A stretch of DNA of 64,000 nt from Lachnospiraceae bacterium YSD2013 (GCA_900100895.1 FMTX01000021.1:1-64000), one strand, 5' to 3'. Positions 7,556 to 16,483 are shown, counted from the stretch's first letter. Notes: a model not told the origin generated them from the sequence alone. A program made the numbers and translations.

Positions 7556-8542
7556 GTGCAAAACAAAGAGAAAAAGGTAAAAAAGAAAAAGGGGGGAATA
7601 AGTTACGCAAAGTGGGGTTACATATTTATACTCCCGTTTTTTATAACTTATTTTATATGGTCATTTCTTCCTCAGGTTCTGACATTCGTATACAGCTTCT
7701 TTAAAGTTTATACGGAAGGTCTGAACGAAGTTGCTCCGGAATTTATCGGTTTTGGCAACTACGCAGATTTGTTCACCAAGACAATTGGTGACAGCAAGAC
7801 TCCGACTATCCTGCTCTACGCCGGAAATACTATGATTATGTGGATCCTCGGTGCTGTTCCTCAGTTCTTGATAGCACTTCTTCTTGCTGTATGGTTCACC
7901 AATTTAAGACTTAACATTAAAGGTCAGGGCTTTTTCAAAACAGTAATCTACATGCCCAACCTTATCATGGCATCCGCCTTTTCAATGTTAATCTGGACTG
8001 TATTCAATCCTACAGGTCCCGTACACATGATTTTGGAGAATGCGAACTTAATCAGCAAAGAATACGACTTATTCTTTAGCGTAACATGGGCAAGAGGCCT
8101 GGTTGCAGGTATCAACTTCCTCATGTGGTTCGGTAACACCACCATAGTTCTTATGGCAGGTATTATGGGTATAGACAACTCACTTTTTGAAGCCGCTCTT
8201 ATCGACGGCGCTAACTCCAGGAAGGTATTCTTTAAGATTACTCTTCCGCTTCTTATGCCGATACTTTCCTATGCAGTTATCACCTCACTCATCGGTGGTA
8301 TCAACATGTACGATGTTCCTTACATTCTTTCAAAGGGTAACGGAACACCCAATAACACGACTACGACACTTATTATGTTCATACAAAGACTGCTCGGTCC
8401 CTCCAAGGACTACGGTTCGGCAGGCGCCGCATCGGTTCTTGTATTCATATTCTCGGCTGTACTTAGCCTTATAGTTTTCAAATTCTTCATTTCCAAAGAC
8501 GGAATGAGGGATAATTCCAAGAAAGGAGGTAAAAGAAAATGA
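7556..8542 (+). CDS. CUT1 sugar ABC transporter permease (MalF-like)
   Basis: 328 residues, with about six membrane segments starting at residues 17-40 and the EAA loop EAALIDGANSRKVFFKITLPLLMP that docks the ATPase. The start is a GTG preceded by AGGAG (7544-7548) at 7 bases. The N-terminus is very lysine-rich (KKVKKKKGG), giving the expected cytoplasmic start. It overlaps the next permease by 4 bases (ATGA). Confidence 0.88.
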   Translation: MQNKEKKVKKKKGGISYAKWGYIFILPFFITYFIWSFLPQVLTFVYSFFKVYTEGLNEVAPEFIGFGNYADLFTKTIGDSKTPTILLYAGNTMIMWILGAVPQFLIALLLAVWFTNLRLNIKGQGFFKTVIYMPNLIMASAFSMLIWTVFNPTGPVHMILENANLISKEYDLFFSVTWARGLVAGINFLMWFGNTTIVLMAGIMGIDNSLFEAALIDGANSRKVFFKITLPLLMPILSYAVITSLIGGINMYDVPYILSKGNGTPNNTTTTLIMFIQRLLGPSKDYGSAGAASVLVFIFSAVLSLIVFKFFISKDGMRDNSKKGGKRK

Positions 8543-9423
8543 GTCGTAATAAAGTAAAAGCCAATGACTACCTTTCCGTAAAGGGCCGCACAATGTTACT
8601 TATCTCAAGAATATTTGTTTACACTATTCTTGCGGCACTCACATTTTTATGTTTGTTCTTCTTCTACCTGCTTTTTGTTAACTCAACCCGTTCACACGGC
8701 GAATTGTTCGGAGGCTTCACACTTATGCCTTCAACCCACGCTCTTGAGAACTTAAAGAACGCGTGGACAGATGATTCAACCAACATTCCTCGCGGAATGC
8801 TTAACTCATTCGTGATTGCTTTCTCGTCGGCATTGCTTACCACATATTTCTCAGCTTTGACCGCATTCGGCATTCACTGCTATGATTTCAAGCTTAAGAA
8901 GGCTGCATTCACCTTTATCCTTGTGGTAATGATGATTCCTTCACAGATTTCCGCAGTTGGTTTCGTTAAGCTTTGTAACACACTTAATCTTACCAATAAC
9001 TACCTTCCGCTGATTCTTCCTTCAATAGCCGCACCGGTAGTATTCTTCTTCATGAAGCAGTATATGGAGAGTATCTTACCTCTTGAGATTGTTGAAGCGG
9101 CAAGAGTTGACGGAGCTTCGGAATTCTACACCTTTAACAAGATTGTCATTCCGATTATGGGTCCCGCGATTGCGGTTCAGATGATTTTCTCCTTCGTAGC
9201 ATCCTGGAATAACTTCTTTATTCCCGGTATGATTATCGATAAGCCTGCTCTTAAGACAGTGCCCATCATGATTTCAGACTTAAGAAGTGCGGACTATGCC
9301 AAGTTCGATATGGGACAGCTTTACATGCTGATTCTTCTTTCCATCCTTCCCGTTATCGTGGTATACCTGCTCTTATCCAAGTTTATTATCAGAGGCGTAT
9401 CCGAAGGTAGTGTTAAGGGTTAA
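8539..9423 (+). CDS. CUT1 sugar ABC transporter permease (MalG-like)
   Basis: 294 residues with six predicted membrane segments and the EAA motif VEAARVDGASEFYTFNKIVIPIMGP. It is the second half of the heterodimeric channel. The start overlaps the end of the first permease in ATGA, with AAGGAGG 12 bases earlier, indicating translational coupling. The operon ends at the hairpin 9461-9499. Confidence 0.88.
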   Translation: MSRNKVKANDYLSVKGRTMLLISRIFVYTILAALTFLCLFFFYLLFVNSTRSHGELFGGFTLMPSTHALENLKNAWTDDSTNIPRGMLNSFVIAFSSALLTTYFSALTAFGIHCYDFKLKKAAFTFILVVMMIPSQISAVGFVKLCNTLNLTNNYLPLILPSIAAPVVFFFMKQYMESILPLEIVEAARVDGASEFYTFNKIVIPIMGPAIAVQMIFSFVASWNNFFIPGMIIDKPALKTVPIMISDLRSADYAKFDMGQLYMLILLSILPVIVVYLLLSKFIIRGVSEGSVKG

Positions 9424-9460
9424 TAACGATCTCAAATTCATTTAATAGTTCCTACAACAA

Positions 9461-9499
9461 AAAGGACTGTCACTTCTTTATGAGGTGACAGTCCTTTTA
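9461..9499. terminator. Bidirectional terminator
   Basis: AAAAGGACTGTCAC pairs perfectly with GTGACAGTCCTTTT; the stem can be lengthened by three more pairs around a TTTAT loop. It serves both the transporter operon (plus) and the convergent flgM-flgN-flgK operon (minus). Confidence 0.9.
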
Positions 9500-9511
9500 T
9501 TATCTCTTTAT

Positions 9512-11407
9512 TTATCTGCCTACGCCTGTCTCAAGAATAAGACGGTCGTAAATCTCAGTGAATGTCTGAATCATCTTGGAAGCGAGGTTGTAAGCGTTCT
9601 GATATTTAACAAGGCTTACAGCTTCTTCGTCTGAATCAACGCCGAATACAGAGATTCGCTGGTTGTTAATTACGTTGTTCATGGTGGTATAGTACTTAAC
9701 GGAGCTGTTGGCCCTGGCTGCATTAAGTGCGGCGTCGGAAAGTACTGCCTGAAGGAACTCACTTGAAGAGCCACCTCTGAAGGAGAATACGTCCTTGTCG
9801 TTCTTAATGGTTAAGAGTTCATCTACTATATCGCACTTGGACTCACCATCGGTCGCGCCGGTTCTTGTAGCAAGGAGCTTGGGATCCATAGCTATGTCAT
9901 GGTTGATGGCAAAGTTAGCTGCCGTCAGACGATAGTATGAAGTCGAAGCCGAAGAAACCGTTGTAAAAGGATCTGCGTCGCTAAGCGATGCATAGTAATC
10001 ATCATATGTAATCTGTCCGCCTGCGGGGTCCGTTCCTCTGAAAAGTGCATTCTTAGTTCTGTCGGTTGCATCTTTACTGTAACCGTCAACAGCGCCGTCC
10101 TTGGTAAGAATCTCGTTAAAGGTTCTTGCGAAGAGTCTTACGAACTCGTTAAGCTGCTCCTGATAATACGGAATTCCCTGATAATCAATGCTGGGTCCAA
10201 CCTCGACTTCTTTGCCCACTCTTGAAGGTGAAAGGGTACATTCGCCGTAGTTGGGGTCGATTTTGAACTCATAATAGCACTCGCCGGTGGTTTTGTTGTA
10301 GTTGTAAGTCCAGTCGGAGTAATAAAATTCTTCCGAACCAAGGCTAATCTTTCCGCCGTGCGAAGAAAGTGTACATTTATCAAGGTCAAAAAGATAATCT
10401 TCGGTCACATTAACCTTTACGTAGTTATCGGCTACTCTGACCTCGGAAACCGTTCCGCGGAAGTTCTCGGTGTTGTTACCGTCACGAAGTTCTATAAGGC
10501 CCTGAAGCTTACCGCCGATAAGCGGATTGTAAAGGTCGAAGCGTACGCTGTCGTTCCACTCGATTTCGTAGAGTCCTTCAACGTCACACTGGTTAACCGT
10601 TTCATTTAACTCTCTTGCGGTACACGAAAGAGATCTGTAGTCGTTGTTATCTACCAGAAGCTGATTGCCTGCGATTTCGACGATATATCTTGTGGCGCCT
10701 GTGTCAAGGTTATTGGCTGTGTCCCTGATAGGCTGCTCTGTTGTCTTTACAGATACATACTCCGAAAGCTCATCTATAAGAAGCGCTCTCTTATCACGAA
10801 GCTCATTGGCATGTGCGCCGGTAAGCTCGATTACATTAATCTGCTTGTTCAGTGTGGCGATTCGCTCTGCGATAGAGTTAATCTGTGAAACCGTATCCTT
10901 AATTTCCTGGTTAATGTCCTTCTGAAGCTCGGACAACTGTCCCGAAACACCGTTAAAGTAGTCGCAAAGTGACTGAGAGTACATTACAAACTGTGACTTG
11001 GAGGATGCGTTGCCCGCGTTCTTTTGCAGCTCTTCGAGGGCGTCAAACATAAGGTTGTACGCGGTGTTGAAGCCTGCGATTGTGTCGGTGTCCTGGAAGT
11101 AATTCTCGATGGACTTGGTGTAGTAAGCCTTAATGTCTGCGCCGCCGAGTCTGGTGTTGTTGTCCCAGTACTTGGAGTCATAGAACTCGTCGCGGATTCT
11201 CTCGATTGCAATCGTATCTACACCTGCTCCGGCAGAACCGTAAGTGGTGTAAGTACGAAGTGCGCGGTTGGCTTCCTGAATAGCTTCCTGTCGGCTGTAG
11301 CCCTTGGTCTCGGAATTGGAGATGTTGTTGGCTGTGGTGTTAAGGCCTGCATTGGCTGCAAGAAGTCCGGTATATGAAGTATTTAATCCAAAAAATTGTG
11401 AAGGCAT
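9512..11407 (-). CDS. flgK: Flagellar hook-associated protein FlgK, second copy
   Basis: 631 residues. The N-terminus FGLNTSYTGLLAANAGLNTT followed by ANNISNSETKGYSRQ is the conserved rod/hook-type D0 domain of FlgK (HAP1), and the C-terminus (AVSLVKYQNAYNLASKMIQ) is the matching helix. AAAGGAGAC precedes the ATG. It lies 49 bases after another full-length FlgK (11457-13244) from which it differs clearly in sequence, so this is an old duplication. It may form a different junction subunit or a mixed ring. Which copy is the classical FlgK cannot be decided, though the other has the more canonical C-terminus. Confidence 0.88.
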   Translation of the reverse strand: MPSQFFGLNTSYTGLLAANAGLNTTANNISNSETKGYSRQEAIQEANRALRTYTTYGSAGAGVDTIAIERIRDEFYDSKYWDNNTRLGGADIKAYYTKSIENYFQDTDTIAGFNTAYNLMFDALEELQKNAGNASSKSQFVMYSQSLCDYFNGVSGQLSELQKDINQEIKDTVSQINSIAERIATLNKQINVIELTGAHANELRDKRALLIDELSEYVSVKTTEQPIRDTANNLDTGATRYIVEIAGNQLLVDNNDYRSLSCTARELNETVNQCDVEGLYEIEWNDSVRFDLYNPLIGGKLQGLIELRDGNNTENFRGTVSEVRVADNYVKVNVTEDYLFDLDKCTLSSHGGKISLGSEEFYYSDWTYNYNKTTGECYYEFKIDPNYGECTLSPSRVGKEVEVGPSIDYQGIPYYQEQLNEFVRLFARTFNEILTKDGAVDGYSKDATDRTKNALFRGTDPAGGQITYDDYYASLSDADPFTTVSSASTSYYRLTAANFAINHDIAMDPKLLATRTGATDGESKCDIVDELLTIKNDKDVFSFRGGSSSEFLQAVLSDAALNAARANSSVKYYTTMNNVINNQRISVFGVDSDEEAVSLVKYQNAYNLASKMIQTFTEIYDRLILETGVGR

Positions 11408-11456
11408 ATATGTCTCCTTTCAGATCCGCCAAAGAAAGCGAATCTCTCGGGCTACG

Positions 11457-13244
11457 TTATCCTAAGTTGTTGATAATGTTGTCAAGCAGTGTATCGATTA
11501 CGTTGATGTATCGGCTGGCTGCGTTGAAAGCATTCTGGAACTTAATCATGTTGGAAAGCTCTTCGTCCGACGATACGCCGAGAATCTGCTCTCTTGCTGC
11601 GTCGATACTGCTCATCGTAATGGTCTGGGCTTCCGTTATATTCTTGTAGACGCTTCCGGAATTGGCCACCTGAGATACAAGGTTCGTGTAGTAGGTGTTG
11701 AGGGAGCATCTTGTGGTTACGTTAGGGTTAAGAGCGTAGATGTCGGCGTCAAAAGCATCTATAAGAGCCTTAGCCGTCTCGTAGTCTACGGTCTTGTCAT
11801 CTAGTCTGAACTTCATCTTGCCCGCTTCTCTTAAGAGGTGAGGGTTAATGATAAGGTTCGAAATCGAGTAAAGAGTCTCGGTGTGGTAGTCGTCCTCGAT
11901 GTTCTCTTCGGTGTAATCCCACTTATTGGTGGCAGAATTCCATGTGTAGTCGGTGCATTCTTTTCTCATGAAGATTTCAAGCGGTGAACCGTCATCGTCT
12001 GCCATGTATACCTTGCCTTCTTGTGCGGCTTTATCATGGGCATCCTTAAGCACTGCGTTAACTGCTGTTACCACGTTGTGGATTAACTGGTCGAACTCGG
12101 CCTGAACATTCATGCAGACGGACTGTGCAACAGTGTGGTTGTAGTAATCAACCTTCTGAGTATACTTTGTGAATTCTTTCTGATACGCATTAACTGCTGT
12201 CGCATAGTCGGGATCCGCGGTGCCGAGAGGATAATCGTTGGCATCCGGAGGTTCCGGCTTAACGGGAATATCTGTATAATCGGCTACCTTATCGCCTCTG
12301 ATGTAAAGCATCGAGCGAAGCTGTCCGATATCGGTATCATTCTCCGAAGAAACAATTTTCTCGGTATTGTATACAAAAGCACGGCTTAAATCGAGATACT
12401 CGTCACCGTTTTCATCAAGGCGTTTAACTGCATTTAACTTCCAGTAAGGTGTGTAGAAGCCGGTCTTTGCGTCGGTATAAACTTCCATCGTGTTCATAAT
12501 GTCCGCATTGAGGAATTCCATACCTTCTACTCTTACGCTTACGGTGTGATAAACGTCTTCGCTGTATTCTATGTTAACAAGGCCGGAAAGTTCATCCAGC
12601 GCCTGGTTTCTTGCGTCTCTGTAGTCGTTCGCACTCTCGATGCCGCCTACCTCAACTTTACGGATTTCGTCGTTGAGATTCATGATGGTCTTACCGAGTT
12701 CATTGATGCGGTCGACTTTTTCTTTGATATGTATATTTAATTCGTTCTGGTAATCAATGAGTCCCTGATATACCTGCTGAGCATTGGTAAGAAAGCTCTG
12801 TGCGTTCTGAATGAGCATTCTCTGTACCGTGGTATCATCGGGTGTCTTGGCTAACTCTTGAAGAGTAGACCAGAAATTGGTCATTGCGTGATTGAAGCTT
12901 GCGTCGTCGTTAAGCTCGTTTAAGAGGTCTTCGACTTCGTTCATTGCTTCATATTGGGTCGAATAGAAAGAAGCCCTACCGTTTTCTTTGCGGTACGACT
13001 GGTCAAGGAAATAATCTCTAACCTGTCTTACTTTTTCGTACGTGACACCAAGACCCACCTGCTGGGACGATACGTTGACCGATCCCTTTTTGAGGGTATT
13101 GTAAAGTCTGTCACCAAGCAATACCTGCTGACGTACGAATCCTGTGGTTCCAAGGTTGGACAGGTTATGTGCAGTTGTGTTAAGAGAATTCTGGGATGTC
13201 TGTAATCCTGAGGTTCCTACATAAACGCTTCCCATTAACGGCAT
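11457..13244 (-). CDS. flgK: Flagellar hook-associated protein FlgK, first copy
   Basis: 595 residues with VGTSGLQTSQNSLNTTAHNL and NLGTTGFVRQQ at the start and SNMIKFQNAFNAASRYINVI at the end, both hallmarks of FlgK, which joins hook and filament. The ATG is placed by GGAGG 9 bases upstream. It follows flgN after an 84-base gap holding two hairpins, and is followed by a second flgK. FlgN, encoded just upstream, is the usual FlgK/FlgL chaperone. Confidence 0.92.
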   Translation of the reverse strand: MPLMGSVYVGTSGLQTSQNSLNTTAHNLSNLGTTGFVRQQVLLGDRLYNTLKKGSVNVSSQQVGLGVTYEKVRQVRDYFLDQSYRKENGRASFYSTQYEAMNEVEDLLNELNDDASFNHAMTNFWSTLQELAKTPDDTTVQRMLIQNAQSFLTNAQQVYQGLIDYQNELNIHIKEKVDRINELGKTIMNLNDEIRKVEVGGIESANDYRDARNQALDELSGLVNIEYSEDVYHTVSVRVEGMEFLNADIMNTMEVYTDAKTGFYTPYWKLNAVKRLDENGDEYLDLSRAFVYNTEKIVSSENDTDIGQLRSMLYIRGDKVADYTDIPVKPEPPDANDYPLGTADPDYATAVNAYQKEFTKYTQKVDYYNHTVAQSVCMNVQAEFDQLIHNVVTAVNAVLKDAHDKAAQEGKVYMADDDGSPLEIFMRKECTDYTWNSATNKWDYTEENIEDDYHTETLYSISNLIINPHLLREAGKMKFRLDDKTVDYETAKALIDAFDADIYALNPNVTTRCSLNTYYTNLVSQVANSGSVYKNITEAQTITMSSIDAAREQILGVSSDEELSNMIKFQNAFNAASRYINVIDTLLDNIINNLG

Positions 13245-13270
13245 TGCTTAAATCCTCCGACTGTTGCGAC

Positions 13271-13322
13271 TGCACCGGGGATTACCCCCTTGTGCAAATC
13301 ATCCGCCACGGGGTGGCGGATG
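13271..13322 (-). promoter_or_regulatory. Two adjacent hairpins between flgN and flgK
   Basis: CATCCGCCAC (13300-13309) pairs perfectly with GTGGCGGATG (13313-13322) around GGG; next to it TGCAC-GGGG (13271-13280) pairs with CCCC-GTGCA (13285-13296). Neither is followed by a T run on the minus strand, so an RNA-processing or stability role is more likely than full termination. Confidence 0.6.
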
Positions 13323-13328
13323 GGATAT

Positions 13329-13847
13329 TTATTGTTTCGCATCAAAGGAGCCCGATTCCACACCGAGAACGTCCCCGGCATTATATGCTCCTCTGTTGTA
13401 ATTGGCTGTTTCAGGTGCTTTGCGCGCCGACTGTAAGAGATTCAAATTAAAGTTCGTCATTTCAATGGCGCTCTTAATAAGTTCATCGTTTCGCTCATTT
13501 AAGAGTCTCATCTCATAAAGCGTTACATGAAGCTTGTCATGAATCAGCGCTAAAGCTTTTTGTTCTTTGGGTTTCTTTTTCAGTAAATCAATAAGTACAT
13601 CAAGCTTAAGTCCCGAAACGTCCGTGTTTAGGATTTTAGCGATTTCCGTCATGGTCCGAGTACGTTCATGTTCCAACGCCTGGATCTTAGCGACTACTTC
13701 CTGCTCCTTATCCGTAATCACAGAAAGCGCGTTAAGGTCACCTCGTACGATGACATCGGTCTTGCTCTTAGAGAGGTCGAGCAGCTTCTGATATTCTTTG
13801 TCTTCCCCATTTAGAACTTCTGTAAGAGTATCAATAAGACTTGCCAC
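13329..13847 (-). CDS. flgN: FlgN-type flagellar export chaperone
   Basis: 172 residues, helical, with the FlgN pattern: a regular N-terminal helix (LIDTLTEVLNGEDKEYQKLL), the segment VITDKEQEVVAKIQALE and a C-terminal helix rich in N and L (MTNFNLNLLQSA). FlgN binds FlgK and FlgL and delivers them to the export gate. It sits between flgM and flgK, its standard place. A GGAGGAATAAGT region precedes the ATG and only 10 bases separate it from flgM. Confidence 0.88.
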   Translation of the reverse strand: MASLIDTLTEVLNGEDKEYQKLLDLSKSKTDVIVRGDLNALSVITDKEQEVVAKIQALEHERTRTMTEIAKILNTDVSGLKLDVLIDLLKKKPKEQKALALIHDKLHVTLYEMRLLNERNDELIKSAIEMTNFNLNLLQSARKAPETANYNRGAYNAGDVLGVESGSFDAKQ

Positions 13848-13857
13848 TTATTCCTCC

Positions 13858-14133
13858 CTAACGCAATGACTCATATTTCTCTAATAATTTGTCAGCAAAT
13901 GACTCGGCACTCACGTTATAGGTACCGTTGGCGATAGCTTCCTTAATAGGATTAACCTTATCAAATCTGATGTCCTCAGCAGATTTAACAGCAGCCTTTG
14001 CAGCCTGGATGTTAAGACCCATTGAAGAAATCTGAACCTGGTCGGTCTGTCCTTTCTTAGCTACGTTTGCATCCTTCTGTACCTTAGCGGAATTATAGAG
14101 TTGCTGAACCTGTGTATACGCTTCTATACGCAT
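13858..14133 (-). CDS. flgM: Anti-sigma-28 factor FlgM
   Basis: 91 residues ending VNPIKEAIANGTYNVSAESFADKLLEKYESL, the conserved sigma-binding region of FlgM (split here by design of the family: helix, GTY-V turn, helix). FlgM holds sigma-28 inactive until it is exported through the completed hook. AAGGAGGAACTT precedes the ATG. It is the first gene after a near-consensus sigma-28 promoter, which makes a feedback loop: sigma-28 makes its own inhibitor. Confidence 0.93.
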   Translation of the reverse strand: MRIEAYTQVQQLYNSAKVQKDANVAKKGQTDQVQISSMGLNIQAAKAAVKSAEDIRFDKVNPIKEAIANGTYNVSAESFADKLLEKYESLR

Positions 14134-14180
14134 AAGTTCCTCCTTCGCATTTACATGCTTTTTCTAATTCTCTACTAACT

Positions 14181-14207
14181 TTATCGGCTATATTTTTATA
14201 TACTTTA
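14181..14207 (-). promoter_or_regulatory. Consensus sigma-28 promoter of flgM operon
   Basis: Minus strand TAAAGTAT (14200-14207), exactly 11 bases, GCCGATAA (14181-14188). Against TAAAGTTT-N11-GCCGATAA only one base differs. This is the strongest promoter match in the window and drives flgM-flgN-flgK-flgK. Confidence 0.92.
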
Positions 14208-14323
14208 GTCTTTTTTGAAAATTTTTTTATTTTTTCTCCGCCACGTTATATTTCCTGTCACCTGCCGTCCTTGTATATGGCTCGCCAAGAATCATCAAAA
14301 GCATTCGCTATATCCAATAAACA

Positions 14324-14570
14324 GCGGTTCGCCCCGGGCAAAAGGCTTTCGCCAAAACTCTATCGCAGTGTCGGCGCTTAGCGGCTGTATTTTAGCCGCT
14401 TATGCACGAAAACACAATTGTTTGAGTTGCAAAAAAGGGCTGTGCTACCCCTCAAGCACCACTTTTTGCGTAGGGCAGACCGTAGTCTCAACGGAGCGTC
14501 TGACCGGCCGCTACACGAGATCGAAGCGGGAGAGGGTTTTGGGGAAAGCCTTTTGCCCGGGGCGAACCGC
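14324..14570. repeat. 247-bp element bounded by perfect 27-bp inverted repeats
   Basis: Bases 14324-14350 and 14544-14570 are perfect reverse complements (27 bp, starting GCGGTTCGCCCCGGGC). Pairing continues inward with a two-base bulge (CCAAAACTCT against AGAGGGTTTTGG). The interior holds further hairpins: AGCGGCT/AGCCGCT at about 14380-14400, GCAAAAA/TTTTTGC, and CAGAC/GTCTG. No reading frame of note is present. It could be a miniature inverted-repeat transposable element or a large structured RNA. No clear target-site duplication is seen. Confidence 0.8.
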
Positions 14571-14587
14571 GTCAAAGTAGCCAATTT

Positions 14588-14815
14588 CTAGCGGAGGTTT
14601 TTGATGTCTTCAACCATCTCTACATCGTCAGCGGTTACACGCAAATTAGCTGTTGTTTTTTCGCCATCAGCACGGGTTATAGTTACTTCAAGGATGTCGC
14701 CTTCAGAAACTCCTTTAGCGGCGACATTTTTTATAAATGCGACAAATTTAGGATGAGCAGATTCAAATTTGGCTTTCATGCCCATCAATTTCATGATGTC
14801 TGCGGGATTAGGCAT
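14588..14815 (-). CDS. Small conserved-looking protein of unknown function
   Basis: 75 residues: MPNPADIMKLMGMKAKFESA, then HPKFVAFIKNV, then a beta-rich half (GDILEVTITRADGEKTTANL) ending in VEMVEDIKNLR. No membrane segment or known catalytic motif. The ATG follows TGGAGTACC. It starts 15 bases after the end of the GGDEF gene and probably shares its transcript; the inverted-repeat element lies immediately after its stop codon. I do not recognise the family. Confidence 0.6.
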   Translation of the reverse strand: MPNPADIMKLMGMKAKFESAHPKFVAFIKNVAAKGVSEGDILEVTITRADGEKTTANLRVTADDVEMVEDIKNLR

Positions 14816-14830
14816 AGCGGTACTCCATTC

Positions 14831-16483
14831 TCAAGGTTTATAGTTTTTGCGCTGCTTGTCGGCGTACATGGCCTGGTCCGCGTAGCGGTAGAGGTCACGG
14901 GCAAAAGAAGCGTTGTTGATAAGAGGCTTCTGATAATAGCCTTTGGCAGCGGATAATTTTCCTTTGTTAATAATGTTGCAGTATTCGACGTTGCTTTCAA
15001 ATTCGCGCAAGAGCTTGTCGGGATTCTTGCGAGAGCCTATTACGACGGCTGCGAATTCGTCGCCGCCGAGGCGGTAGGCTGTACCGACGTTTTTGAAGGT
15101 CTTGTCGAGGCAGTCGGACATGTCTTTGATGAGGCGGTCGCCTTCGATGTGGCCGAGCTCGTCGTTGACACGTTTTAAGTTGTTAAGATCGAACATGAAG
15201 AGAGTTACTTCGGTACCCTCATCATATTTATCGGGAAGTTCGTTGAAAAGTTTATCAAATGCTGCACGGTTGTTAAGGCCCGTGAGCATGTCGCGGTATG
15301 CAAGTTCTTTGTAGGTGTCGAGGTATTTTCTCTCGCGAACGTACGTAATCTGACGATTGAGGACGAGTACGAAAAGGGTGGCGACAAAAGCAACCATCGC
15401 AAGTCCCACAACGGTTCCGGCATAGCCCTGTGAAGGAGCTACGTAATAAAAGCCGACGCCGACAAAGAAACCGAGCGAAATGATGATTGTGGCCGTAAGC
15501 AGGATTTTGGCCTCGGCTCCGCCTCTGTGATTAAGGAAAGCAAGCACCAGCGTAAGTACCGCGGCAATGCCTATATAAATATGCGAGAGTATAAGCACCT
15601 CAAGCGGATCGAAAAGATTAGCGCAAAATCCGATTATATTGATTATCGGAAGAATCCATCCGGCGATGCCCAGCAGCTCGCAGACTCCGGAGCCGCGCTT
15701 AAGTACCTGCGCGCAGAATCCGAGATAGGGAATGCCCACGGATGCAAGGCTTAAAAAGGATATTAACGCCACGCCTTCATTGGCATTCGTGTAGAACTGG
15801 GGCATATCCGAGCTGCAGATTACCCATAGTATTACTATCATGGTGAAAAAACAGAAGTTGGAGAAAAGTGAGAAGCCTGCCTCGTTCTTTTCCCGCGCCT
15901 GGTAAACGGTAAGTCCGATACCGATTAACAGTATGATTATGAGGCTTACCACAACAACCATACGCACCATGTTGCTCGTTGCGATGTGGTATTTGACGGC
16001 CGCTATGCTGCCGAAGTTCACTCCCGAAATATCCATGTGGATATTGTAATAGGGAATATAAGTGATCGTGATGTCCTTGCCCGCCATGGAGGGACTGAGC
16101 TTGGTTATAACACGTATGTTGCCGGTTAACTGACCGTAGGGAAGCGGCAGTTCCTGCGCATAGGAATTGATGATCTCTCCTCCGACCTCAACCTCGCATG
16201 CCGCATACAGCGAAAGAAACTCCATCGCCCACCCGTCGGGTATATAAGTGGGAAGTGTGCTTTTTATGCTGAAAGGCTGCCCCTTCTTGCCCTTGACGGA
16301 CAGCGGAAACTGAGCCACAGCGCCATCCTCGGTAAACCAGGTAATGCCGCCGTCGCTTGTTTTCTCATGTATGATTCTGGTGTCCTCATAATTACCCCCC
16401 GCAAAGACATACGCAGAAAGAGCAAGCATTATGAGGATAATGGCTGTCGCCACTCTTCTCTTGAATTTTTTATTTTGTAACAA
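14831..16483 (-). CDS. Membrane diguanylate cyclase (GGDEF) with extracellular sensor
   Basis: About 550 residues: signal/anchor at 10-30, an extracellular beta-rich domain at about 35-190, seven membrane segments at about 195-385, and a C-terminal GGDEF domain. The layout resembles 7TMR-DISM receptors. The GGDEF domain has DMLTGLNNR, FDLNNLKRVND and an intact GGDEF motif (YRLGGDEF), so it should make cyclic di-GMP; the RxxD inhibitory site is absent. I prefer the TTG start at 16483, which has GAAGGG 9 bases upstream; an in-frame GTG at 16507 has no usable ribosome site. Confidence 0.85.
   Translation of the reverse strand: MLQNKKFKRRVATAIILIMLALSAYVFAGGNYEDTRIIHEKTSDGGITWFTEDGAVAQFPLSVKGKKGQPFSIKSTLPTYIPDGWAMEFLSLYAACEVEVGGEIINSYAQELPLPYGQLTGNIRVITKLSPSMAGKDITITYIPYYNIHMDISGVNFGSIAAVKYHIATSNMVRMVVVVSLIIILLIGIGLTVYQAREKNEAGFSLFSNFCFFTMIVILWVICSSDMPQFYTNANEGVALISFLSLASVGIPYLGFCAQVLKRGSGVCELLGIAGWILPIINIIGFCANLFDPLEVLILSHIYIGIAAVLTLVLAFLNHRGGAEAKILLTATIIISLGFFVGVGFYYVAPSQGYAGTVVGLAMVAFVATLFVLVLNRQITYVRERKYLDTYKELAYRDMLTGLNNRAAFDKLFNELPDKYDEGTEVTLFMFDLNNLKRVNDELGHIEGDRLIKDMSDCLDKTFKNVGTAYRLGGDEFAAVVIGSRKNPDKLLREFESNVEYCNIINKGKLSAAKGYYQKPLINNASFARDLYRYADQAMYADKQRKNYKP

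Noticed and set aside
14216-14587. Possible insertion sequence with a gene inside the inverted repeats
   Set aside because: The frames inside are short, low-quality and run through the repeats themselves; no transposase motif is seen, so only a non-coding element is claimed.
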